A stretch of 33,393 nt of DNA from a virus, in IMG/VR virus record IMGVR_UViG_3300036668_000346, positions 1 to 33,393 of that record, one strand, 5' to 3'. Below the pieces are notes generated by a model. That model had not been told where the DNA came from. It did no database searches and worked only from the letters and a program-made list of their open reading frames with translations. Within the stretch, counting starts at the first letter, position 1; the number at the start of each line of letters is the position of its first letter. Positions 5,311 through 12,309 of the stretch are shown in pieces. The translations under genes and the position numbers were made by a program.

Positions 5311-7185
5311 TTATTTTGCGTCGCCCCAAGAGGATCCAATTTCCACGTCTACGCGAGACGGCACCTCCAACTGTACAGCGTCGCACATGATCCGCGCTGC
5401 TTGCTCCGCCTCCTCTCGGTTGTTTACACTGACGGCTAGTTCGTCATGCACCTGCAGGAGCACGCGAAAGCCTGCTTTGTCGAGCGCAATCATTGCCGAT
5501 TTGGTTTGGTCTGCTGCAGAGCCTTGGATCAGTTTGTTCAGCCCTTTGTAAGTCATCGCGCGCTTGATCCGCGGACCGTATTCCACCATGGCTTGTTCGT
5601 ATGGAAGCGCCTTGTTAATGCCCCATGTCGTTGGCTCCCAAAGCGGGAAGCGACACTTACGCCCCATGAGTGTACGGATGCTGCCTGCGGAGGCTGGGTG
5701 CTCGATTCGGCGCATAACGGCATCAATTAAACCACGCAAGAAAGGAACTTTTGCATGAAATGTTTTTAACAATTCGCCTGCTTCATCAACGTCTAATTCA
5801 AGCTGTGAAGCAATCTTATTTTTTCCTGCCCCATACAGGATGGACAAGCCAAGTGTCTTCGCTTGTTTACGCCCAATGCCTGCCATGTCAGCAACCATCT
5901 GGTGAAAGTCAGTGTTTGGGTCGTTTTTATAGGCATCCACCACCTTCTCAGCGCCAGGCAAGTTCAGTAGGCTTGCATAATGGATCAAGATCCGTGGTTC
6001 TTGGCTCGAGAAGTCATTTGCTGCCCACAACTGCCCTTCTTCTGGTAAGAATAGCCCACGCACCAATGGCCCGATAATCTCGTGACGTGAAGGCACCTGC
6101 TGCAAATTCGGAGAATTCATACTGAGGCGTCCTGTGACCGTGCCTCCATTGTCTGAGCGCAGTTGATTGACGTGGGGATGTATGCGCCCATCTTTTTCAG
6201 AAAAGTCAAGGTAGGGCTGTAGGAACGTGCCGTGGGTCTTGTTTAGTTCTCTTGATTCCACAATCATTTTTGACAATGGGTGTGGATTGGTGTCAAGAAA
6301 AGATTTTGTAAAGCTTGGGAGCCCTGTGGTGGATCTTGGGTAAGCGATCTTAAGTTTGTCAAAGGCAAGAGAGATACTCGCTGCAGCCCAAATGTCTATG
6401 TGCATACCGCACGTCTTTTTAATTTCAAGCAAAAGCGCCTCTTCGCGCTTCTTCATTTCTTTGATGTGCCTGTACGCTTTCTCACGATCAAAGAGAATGC
6501 CTTGATGGGTGAGCTTAATGAGCACAGGTAAGAGGTTTGTCTCGAGCTCAAAGATTGACTCGACTTCGTCTTTGCGTAATAAGATTTTAAAGTGTTGCCA
6601 AAGCTTTAGAGTCAGCGCTGCGTCTTGTTCTGCGTAGTCACCAACAAACATCGCGGGCAACTTCCACATGTCCTTTTTTGGGTGCACACCAAAGTCTGCA
6701 GCAGCCTCTTTTAAGCCCTGCTCTGACTTGACTTCCTTTAAGTAATCAAAACCCAAACTGTTCAAGGCGTAAGAAAAACGGTTCTCATCTAAAACAGCTG
6801 CAGCAAGCATTGTGTCAACCACACGCCCGTTGATCTTAAATCCTTGAGCCGTGAGCCATCCGCAATCATAGGAGGCATTGTGCATCACTTTGTCAGCAGT
6901 CGTATCCAGTACTTTTTGTATGTACTTCTCTACAATGCGCTTATCAAGGTTTCCGCCCCCTTGGTGTGCCACGGGGTAGTAGCCCTTCCATCCGTCTACT
7001 GCAATGGCGTAGCCAACGATGTAGCCATCTTTGCGAGGCCAGCCTGGACCAAAGTGCTCCATATTCGGGTCGCAGGTCTCCAAGTCAATTGCAATCTCGT
7101 TAGCCTCAGATAGATCTGGAAAATTCTGTGGTGGTATCCACTCTGAGCCACGAGGAAATAGGGATATTGTTTTATTATTTTTCAA
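5311..7185 (-). CDS. Family A DNA polymerase with 3'-5' exonuclease
   Basis: A 624-residue replicative polymerase of T7/Pol I type. The exonuclease domain shows IAIDLETCDP (D34, E36), MHNASYDCGW (D107) and GDYAEQDAALT (Y184, D188). The polymerase domain shows TGRLSMNSPNLQQVP (351-365), motif A NDFSSQEPRIL (D391, E396), the O-helix RKQAKTLGLSILYG (R439, K443, L447, Y451) and motif C LQVHDELAV (H580, D581, E582). No 5'-3' exonuclease domain is present. The residue equivalent to E. coli Phe762 is Leu447, a variant known mainly from environmental phages and linked there to slower or temperate life styles. The start is TTG at 7185, overlapping the helicase stop (TTGA), with AAAAGG upstream. Confidence 0.95.
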   Translation of the reverse strand: MKNNKTISLFPRGSEWIPPQNFPDLSEANEIAIDLETCDPNMEHFGPGWPRKDGYIVGYAIAVDGWKGYYPVAHQGGGNLDKRIVEKYIQKVLDTTADKVMHNASYDCGWLTAQGFKINGRVVDTMLAAAVLDENRFSYALNSLGFDYLKEVKSEQGLKEAAADFGVHPKKDMWKLPAMFVGDYAEQDAALTLKLWQHFKILLRKDEVESIFELETNLLPVLIKLTHQGILFDREKAYRHIKEMKKREEALLLEIKKTCGMHIDIWAAASISLAFDKLKIAYPRSTTGLPSFTKSFLDTNPHPLSKMIVESRELNKTHGTFLQPYLDFSEKDGRIHPHVNQLRSDNGGTVTGRLSMNSPNLQQVPSRHEIIGPLVRGLFLPEEGQLWAANDFSSQEPRILIHYASLLNLPGAEKVVDAYKNDPNTDFHQMVADMAGIGRKQAKTLGLSILYGAGKNKIASQLELDVDEAGELLKTFHAKVPFLRGLIDAVMRRIEHPASAGSIRTLMGRKCRFPLWEPTTWGINKALPYEQAMVEYGPRIKRAMTYKGLNKLIQGSAADQTKSAMIALDKAGFRVLLQVHDELAVSVNNREEAEQAARIMCDAVQLEVPSRVDVEIGSSWGDAK

Positions 7186-8582
7186 AGTCTGAAGCCTTTT
7201 TGTTCGTTTTTAGGAAGCACTAAGTGCAGCGATTCGCGAGCCCTGGTCAACCCTACATAAAACAAGCGATGTATATCGTCTGCGTTGCGGTCGTACTCTC
7301 GTGCAAACTTAGCGGACAAATCCGTGAGTAGCAATACGTTATCCGCTTCCCCTCCTTTTGCACCGTGGATCGTGGACAGTTTGACATGAATTTTACCCGT
7401 GAGCCGCGTACCGCGACGCAAGAGCGCAACCAAGTAATCACGTTTGTCTTCACCAATCTTGGTTAACGCTTCATGCCAAATAGCATCGGTTGTCAGCCCG
7501 TGGTTTTCCTGTAGTGATTTTAGAGTGTACATGCACTCAGGATCAGCGCTTGATAGGGTTTTGTATCCCCGTTTGATACAATTAGAGCCGAGGTACTTAT
7601 AGATCTGTTTGACCACAGAGAAGGGGACTTCTTTACCCTTTCGAATCGCTTCCCATCCGAGCACCGCGGTCAGGATGGTATCTGAAACGCTTTTTTGACC
7701 GTTTCTTTCAAACAAAATCCCTTGTGATTTGAGCCAGTAATACATCTCGTTGAGCATATAGTTTGTGGCTGCCATGATGAGCCACTCGCCCTTGCTGACA
7801 TCTACCTGTGAGAAGTGGTTGTAGTACTGTACGGTGCCTTGTGTGTCACGTGGCTTCCAAGTCTTTGGTTGTCTTACACGGATGCGCTTTACCACATTGT
7901 TGGCAAGTGCGTGTATTTTTGCAGGCACCCTGTATGATTGATCAAGGACTTTGATTTCTCCTGACAAGTTGAGAAAACTATCCACATCTGCGCCACAAAA
8001 CTTGTACGAAGCCTGGTCATCATCCCCTGCCACATAAACATGATTGCATCTCTTTGCTAACTCGTACACTAAGTTCCATTGTATTCGAGAAAGGTCTTGT
8101 GCTTCATCGACGATCACGGTTTCAAGATTAGGTAACCTGTGTGGCTCTTCCAACAAGCGCTCAAGCAAATCAGTGAAGTCCATAAGACCTTTTGATTGCT
8201 TGTAGTGTCGATAGCAACGCTCAACGAATTCAAAGTGAAACCACTCAATTGTCAAGCTACTACGATTGTAGTAAGTACGCAGGTCTTCGCCTCTGATACG
8301 TGCGATGTTTATCTCATTCAAGATGGGGTGATCTGCACGGACAATATACTCCTCGTCTGTTGTATCAATACTAAGATCAATGCCCGCTTCTTTTGCGAAT
8401 GCGTTGTAATCCTCGGCAGTCATCATGTCCTTTGTACCAATACCCAGACAGCGATAAGCCAAGCTGTGTAGCGTTCTGTACCACGGGAAGTCAACCTCTG
8501 AGTTAAGATCAGGAAACTTAGCCACTGCACGTTCTTTCGCCTCAGACGCTGCTTTGCGGGTAAAGGAAAAGTAGCCAATCAT
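7182..8582 (-). CDS. UvrD/PcrA-like SF1 helicase, body without its P-loop
   Basis: This 466-residue frame holds all SF1A motifs except motif I: FSFTRKAASEA (5-15, Ia), VIVDEAQDLS (156-165, II), VAGDDDQASY (184-193, III), DQSYRVP (IV region), LSTIHGAKGGEADNV (about 403-417, V) and LFYVGLTRAR (440-449, VI). The missing Walker A lies just upstream at 8583-8715 but in a broken frame: the same-frame reading gives RNPGSGKTTYLLN with no usable start codon, while the other frame gives KVFGPP and stops. Deleting seven bases (8653-8659) would join both into a 508-residue helicase. As it stands the product starting at 8582 could not bind ATP normally. It lies between primase and polymerase and should unwind the fork or act in recombination. 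Confidence 0.85.
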   Translation of the reverse strand: MIGYFSFTRKAASEAKERAVAKFPDLNSEVDFPWYRTLHSLAYRCLGIGTKDMMTAEDYNAFAKEAGIDLSIDTTDEEYIVRADHPILNEINIARIRGEDLRTYYNRSSLTIEWFHFEFVERCYRHYKQSKGLMDFTDLLERLLEEPHRLPNLETVIVDEAQDLSRIQWNLVYELAKRCNHVYVAGDDDQASYKFCGADVDSFLNLSGEIKVLDQSYRVPAKIHALANNVVKRIRVRQPKTWKPRDTQGTVQYYNHFSQVDVSKGEWLIMAATNYMLNEMYYWLKSQGILFERNGQKSVSDTILTAVLGWEAIRKGKEVPFSVVKQIYKYLGSNCIKRGYKTLSSADPECMYTLKSLQENHGLTTDAIWHEALTKIGEDKRDYLVALLRRGTRLTGKIHVKLSTIHGAKGGEADNVLLLTDLSAKFAREYDRNADDIHRLFYVGLTRARESLHLVLPKNEQKGFRL

Positions 8583-8715
8583 TGACGGATGAATGCCCCG
8601 CTCAAGCTCTGTTTGTGCGATGTTGAGTAGGTAGGTTGTTTTGCCAGAACCAGGATTACGGCGGGCCGAAGACTTTTTGTATCTTCGACCCTGACTCCTT
8701 ATGTAAGTTATCCAT
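8583..8715 (-). pseudogene. Displaced N-terminus of the UvrD-like helicase
   Basis: The ATG at 8715 opens MDNLHKESGSKIQKVFGPP and then meets TAA (8656-8658). Right after it, one base out of frame, comes GSGKTTYLLNIAQTELERG, which runs into the helicase body at 8582. Family members have KxFGPPGTGKT here. Removing GGATTAC (8653-8659 on the plus strand) gives GPPGSGKTT and one open frame of 509 codons. The start overlaps the preceding gene by eight bases, like other joints in this operon. This is either a real frameshift, a programmed one, or an assembly error. Confidence 0.7.
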
Positions 8716-8983
8716 GTTTTAAGTACCAGTCTTCTATCTCACCTAACCCAGCAGGCCACAAGATAATAGGGGTACCTACGCCCATGTACTTCTCTATGAC
8801 TTCTTCCACTAAATACACTCTAGCGTCTGGGTCAGTGAAATTAAAAGTAGAGACTAATATCTCCACCATTTTTTCCCCATCATAGATAAGCCTCTCCACT
8901 GGGTCTTCATTGTTCCATGCTAACCCGACACCGACTACAGCTGTGTCAAATCCTTCGAACTTGATGAATGGGTAGTTTAAAAT
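8708..8983 (-). CDS. Conserved 91-residue phage protein, copy 2, apparent ATT start
   Basis: The frame from 8983 reads (ATT)LNYPFIKFEGFDTAVVGVG and continues with LIYDGEKMVEIL and GVGTPIILWPAGLGE. It aligns by eye along its length with the 91-residue product of 2025-2300. AGGAGGT stands five bases before the ATT at 8983, and the gene then overlaps the primase stop by seven bases. The first ordinary start, GTG at 8899, would give only 63 residues, cut off the conserved GFDxxVVGV strand and has no ribosome-binding site. I therefore favour the ATT start. The function is unknown; it lies between primase and helicase. Confidence 0.65.
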   Translation of the reverse strand: MLNYPFIKFEGFDTAVVGVGLAWNNEDPVERLIYDGEKMVEILVSTFNFTDPDARVYLVEEVIEKYMGVGTPIILWPAGLGEIEDWYLKHG

Positions 8984-10506
8984 GGTACACCTCCTTCATT
9001 GTCTGGTGTGTCAAACGGTGCGTCTTGCTTTTCAAACAGAGGAAGGCGCCATGTCCGCGTTGCGCGTCCCTTGAGAAATAGACTCGATGGCTCCCCACCC
9101 ATATCTCTTAAGCGCTGTGCCATTTTTGGGGCACTAAGACTTAGAAAATTGTTGCGCCTAAGAAAAGGTTCAATGTCCTTGATGCGAAAGTAAACCTTAC
9201 CTTCTTCCTCGCATGTCCAAGGGCGCCCCAAGAGTATCTCATCGCGGTCCATGGCTTGCTGTAAGTGAGTGCAGAACTCTTCCATCAGATCAGCGAACCG
9301 ACCGCTAATGCTCGTGTCCTCAGTGGCTTCAACGATGTGCTCAAGCTCCACCATTTCACGTAGCAAGGCGTTCAATAATCCTTCCCAATCTTGTCTACGT
9401 AGTGTGGGTGGCAACATATTAACTTTTTCAACGCACGCTTTTTGAAAAGCGATCTGATTAAATAAGCTATCTGTTTCAAGCTCCACACGTTTGCCGTTAA
9501 TGTCCATGAACCACAAAGGCGGTTCACTGTTGTACTTTGACAAAGAGCTCATCTGAGGTGTGTCAGCCGAGTCCGCACCGATACCAAACTTGCGTGAACG
9601 GCATAGCCCTGAGTTGCAAAACGAGTTTATAGGTGCGTCTTTGCATTTGTATTTATAGTCTTTTTTCTGTAATTGTTTTGAGATGATTTGTATCTCACCC
9701 ATGCCCAGGGGTGGGTCAAAATACTTCATGTTGTACTCAAGCATCTTGTCTTCCCAATTCGTGCCTTCAGCTCGCTTGAGGTAGATGCCAATATTAAATA
9801 AACCGTTATTTCGTGTGCCCTCTGGAAACCCTTGTGAACAAAGGGCTTGCAGGCATGGTGGACCATCTTTTATTGGGTTTTCTGCTTGCTTGGGTTCTTC
9901 TGGAAAAGCCAGAGGAGGCGTCTGCACGTATTTCTCATGCAAAGCATAGAACTGTTCAAGCGTGGCAGAGGTGCCATCATCGTTGATACCGTAGCGCAAA
10001 CCATCGTCCCCGCCGAAGTAAGGCAGGTTAAGAAAGTTTCCCGTGTCGCCACGATCTACAAGGATTTCTGTTTGCTTAGGGAATATCTCTCGTCCTGATT
10101 CGCCTAAAAGAGCTGCAACAGCCTTTAGATAACGTTGCATATCGGCAGCAGGCACAGGCTCAGATGTAAACAAAAAGACGTGCGCGCCTCCTGATTTGCT
10201 TCTACATACAACCAAAGGAAGCGCAAGCTTTCTGACTTTTAAGATAAGCCCCGCAAGATCGAGCGGGTATTGGTCAATGTCTACACAACCCCATATGCAA
10301 GAGTTGTCTGCTCGAATAGGGATGATACCAAGGCTTGGCTCAACACCTTCGAGGTGCTTGACCCACAGTTCGTCTGTAGGGGGCTTACGTATAACCATCG
10401 CCTTGCCCGCTTGTTTGCCACTATCCTTGGCGCGTTCGATGCGATAAGTTCCATAAGCAATATCTAAACCTTGGAAAATTGCTTTAAATCGTGTGATGTC
10501 AGTCAT
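8977..10506 (-). CDS. Archaeo-eukaryotic-type primase (primase-polymerase)
   Basis: A 509-residue protein. The N-terminal AEP core shows VDIDQYP (catalytic D76 and D78), CRSKSGGAHVFLF (101-113, with H109 of the sxH motif) and EILVDRGDTGNFLNLPYF (147-164). The middle (about 225-290) is helical and resembles the PriCT-type region (GTRNNGLFNIGIYLKRAEG). Then comes a Cys-rich stretch (KCKDAPINSFCNSGLCRSRK, about 295-314) that may bind zinc. No helicase motif is present, so the separate helicases must unwind. The C-terminus is acidic and ends DNEGGVPF, like an SSB tail. A terminator lies directly upstream of its ribosome-binding site. Confidence 0.85.
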   Translation of the reverse strand: MTDITRFKAIFQGLDIAYGTYRIERAKDSGKQAGKAMVIRKPPTDELWVKHLEGVEPSLGIIPIRADNSCIWGCVDIDQYPLDLAGLILKVRKLALPLVVCRSKSGGAHVFLFTSEPVPAADMQRYLKAVAALLGESGREIFPKQTEILVDRGDTGNFLNLPYFGGDDGLRYGINDDGTSATLEQFYALHEKYVQTPPLAFPEEPKQAENPIKDGPPCLQALCSQGFPEGTRNNGLFNIGIYLKRAEGTNWEDKMLEYNMKYFDPPLGMGEIQIISKQLQKKDYKYKCKDAPINSFCNSGLCRSRKFGIGADSADTPQMSSLSKYNSEPPLWFMDINGKRVELETDSLFNQIAFQKACVEKVNMLPPTLRRQDWEGLLNALLREMVELEHIVEATEDTSISGRFADLMEEFCTHLQQAMDRDEILLGRPWTCEEEGKVYFRIKDIEPFLRRNNFLSLSAPKMAQRLRDMGGEPSSLFLKGRATRTWRLPLFEKQDAPFDTPDNEGGVPF

Positions 10507-10519
10507 TCTTCTTTCTCTG

Positions 10520-10550
10520 AAAAAAAGAGGGTGCAGTCTCCCGCACCCCC
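10520..10550 (-). terminator. Terminator/attenuator between SSB-like gene and primase
   Basis: GGGTGC (10529-10534) and GCACCC (10543-10548) pair across an 8-base loop; on the minus strand the stem is followed by CTCTTTTTTT. It starts six bases after the stop of the 10557-11324 gene, and the T-run is only about 14 bases before the primase start. It should lower primase, helicase and polymerase expression relative to the binding protein. Confidence 0.8.
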
Positions 10551-10556
10551 TAACAT

Positions 10557-11324
10557 TTAAAACGGAGCTGCTTCTACTGCGGATGCTTCGTCGCCATGTT
10601 TTACTTTTACTTCACCCGAATTAATAGAGGCTGCGAACAACTTTGCTGCTTGGTAAGTGCTTGCATCTTCTACTGTTCCGACACGTTCAATTTCCCAACC
10701 GTACCACTTGCCTTTATCATTTGACTCTTGAGCCGTGGTCAGTCGATAGATCTGACTATACAGCGGTGGGGTATAAAGACCGTTACTGCCTTGAAGCTTA
10801 ACAGACATTGCCATAGAATTCCACTTGCGGGACTTCTTAAGCTGTGTGGACTTCATAACAATCAAGGCTGGATTAGGGATACCCTGATCGTCTAACACCA
10901 TCACATAATGATTGGCGGTGTTCTCAATGTAGTTACCACTGTCCAGATAATCCTTGTTCTCACCTGCTTCACGGTGTGTCTTGGAGAGGATGTCACTTGT
11001 GCTTGGGTAGATGGCAATAGGTGCGCCACTGCCACTTCCACGGGGTGCCCATTCAATGTAGACACGGTTGTATAAAGCGGGGATCACTAAGATACCCTTC
11101 TTGCCATCGTACAGTTGACCTGTAACGGTGTTGTAAATCATCCCTGCTACGGCACCTTCTACTTCACCAACTTCAGGTGAGACGTTGGTTAGTAAACGTA
11201 AAAAGGGTAATGCAAAATCATCCTGGTTCATCCCTTCAAAACCTGCATGTGCATCTTCTTCAAAGATTAATGAAACTGCTAATGCACTGGTTCCTTTAAC
11301 GGCTACTTCAGAGTTTTTTGACAT
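10557..11324 (-). CDS. Probable single-stranded DNA-binding protein
   Basis: A 255-residue protein. Residues 35-100 (FALPFLRLLTNVSPEVGEVE, then AGMIYNTVTGQLYDGKKGIL and YIEWAPRG) look like a beta-rich OB-type fold, followed by a loop region and KKSRKWNSMAMS. The C-terminus is acidic and ends GDEASAVEAAPF, like the -DDDIPF tail of SSB that recruits replication partners. Proteins of this pattern occur next to primase and helicase genes in aquatic podoviruses. The position before a terminator fits a protein needed in high amounts. The single-strand-binding function is inferred from context and tail, not from a proven motif. Confidence 0.6.
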   Translation of the reverse strand: MSKNSEVAVKGTSALAVSLIFEEDAHAGFEGMNQDDFALPFLRLLTNVSPEVGEVEGAVAGMIYNTVTGQLYDGKKGILVIPALYNRVYIEWAPRGSGSGAPIAIYPSTSDILSKTHREAGENKDYLDSGNYIENTANHYVMVLDDQGIPNPALIVMKSTQLKKSRKWNSMAMSVKLQGSNGLYTPPLYSQIYRLTTAQESNDKGKWYGWEIERVGTVEDASTYQAAKLFAASINSGEVKVKHGDEASAVEAAPF

Positions 11325-11344
11325 GATTCTTGATCCTTGGTTGT

Positions 11345-11899
11345 TTAAACAGATTTAATGGTGGCTTTTTGTCCAATGTAGACACCAAACAATTCGGTGG
11401 GAAACTCGTTTCCTCGTTCCACCTGTTCACGCACCCATGCTTTTAATGTCATGGGTTCTATCTTCTCGGCTTGCTCAGCAGGAAAGCCAGTCTCCCCGAG
11501 TTGATTCAGTAGGCGAGCACAAAGCTCGTCTTCACCGCGCCCGAAACGTACCGAGACGGTGTTTTTAATAATGTCATCAAAGCCATGCTCACGCAACCAC
11601 TCAAACGCTTCTGCACGTCGGGCTTCCGTAATGCTGGCACTGTAGAATGGTTTGACTTCGATAGAGGATCCATCATCCATTTTGAATGATTTCATGCCTA
11701 GGCTTGAAAGCGCTTCAGGAATGGTCTCTTCGATCATCTTGCGGTATTGGTCTTTGCGTTTCTTGAATTCTAACTCCATTTCATCGAGTTCTTTTTCAAG
11801 TTGCTTGGCACGCTTGGCGAGTGCGGAAATACCAGATAATTGATCATCAGCAAGCGCAAAGGCTTCTGAGTCTTTTTCAAATAAAGTCGTAAGCGTCAT
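11345..11899 (-). CDS. Conserved phage replication-module protein of unknown function
   Basis: A 184-residue protein. Residues 20-58 form a long charged coiled coil (LAKRAKQLEKELDEMELEFK and onward). It is followed by a small alpha/beta domain: SLGMKSFKMDDGSSIEVKPF, AFEWLREHGFDDIIKNTVSV, FGRGEDELCARLL and the end MTLKAWVREQVERGNEFPTE. This pattern is seen in many environmental phages in the same place, beside the SSB-like gene. A Gam-like (host nuclease inhibitor) role is sometimes considered for coiled-coil proteins here, but I see no proof. AAGGAG precedes the ATG. Confidence 0.65.
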   Translation of the reverse strand: MTLTTLFEKDSEAFALADDQLSGISALAKRAKQLEKELDEMELEFKKRKDQYRKMIEETIPEALSSLGMKSFKMDDGSSIEVKPFYSASITEARRAEAFEWLREHGFDDIIKNTVSVRFGRGEDELCARLLNQLGETGFPAEQAEKIEPMTLKAWVREQVERGNEFPTELFGVYIGQKATIKSV

Positions 11900-12230
11900 T
11901 TAATTCTCCTTTCTGTGGATTTAAATCTACCTGTATTGGTATGTACATTCTTTCAAACTTATCCCACTTTAAACATTTAAACCTACCTTTGTTTTTTGAT
12001 GCGGCGATAGAGCTAATTATTGCAATCGCAGTGGGATCACCAATAAACAGGAGATAATCTTCATCGTTAAAATTTGCAAGCTTTCTTTGAATCCTGTGTA
12101 CCGTTGGCACAACGGAAAAAGCAATCTGCGCATTAGGTGGCAGAATTGTTTCGATCTCACCGTACTTCATAGCGGATGAGATGTTGTGTTGTGCAGTTTC
12201 CGAGACAACGTAAACTTTAGGCACTTTCAT
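11877..12230 (-). CDS. Conserved phage protein of unknown function (first gene of replication operon)
   Basis: A 117-residue protein starting MKVPKVYVVSETAQHNISSA, with a Rossmann-like alternation: a strand, a helix, a strand (IETILPP), then DYLLFIGDPTAIAIISSIAA and WDKFERMYIPIQVDL. The segment DYLxxxGDP and the end LKWDKxxxxYxPIxVDL recur in aquatic phages without an assigned role. AAGGAG stands just before the ATG. It opens the leftward replication operon and faces the SNF2 gene across the regulatory region; its 3' end overlaps the next gene by 23 bases. Confidence 0.65.
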   Translation of the reverse strand: MKVPKVYVVSETAQHNISSAMKYGEIETILPPNAQIAFSVVPTVHRIQRKLANFNDEDYLLFIGDPTAIAIISSIAASKNKGRFKCLKWDKFERMYIPIQVDLNPQKGELNDAYDFI

Positions 12231-12309
12231 TTCTCCTTTCTAGAATTGAGATCCAAGTGTATACTTCTTTTTGTCGGGGTGCAACCCCTCCTCAAAGAAA
12301 GAGAGAAAA
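12231..12309. promoter_or_regulatory. Divergent regulatory region between replication operon and SNF2 helicase
   Basis: A 79-base gap between oppositely directed genes. GTATAC (12259-12264) is palindromic and lies in possible -10 boxes for both directions: TATACT (12260-12265) rightwards and TATACA (12258-12263) leftwards, the latter 15 bases from TTGCAC. GGGGT-GCA-ACCCC (12276-12288) forms a small hairpin in the rightward leader. -35 boxes are weak, so start sites are tentative. Confidence 0.4.

Noticed and set aside
8671-8691. CGAAGA...TCTTCG hairpin with CAAAAAG as a possible -1 slippery site near the helicase start
   Set aside because: A -1 shift would lead into the wrong frame; the helicase body needs +1 (or -2). 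The stem is only six base pairs.
12271-12309. Longer SNF2 helicase starting at TTG 12271
   Set aside because: The added 13 residues (with CNPSSKKERK) lie over the leader hairpin and have no ribosome site, whereas ATG at 12310 has a purine-rich one.
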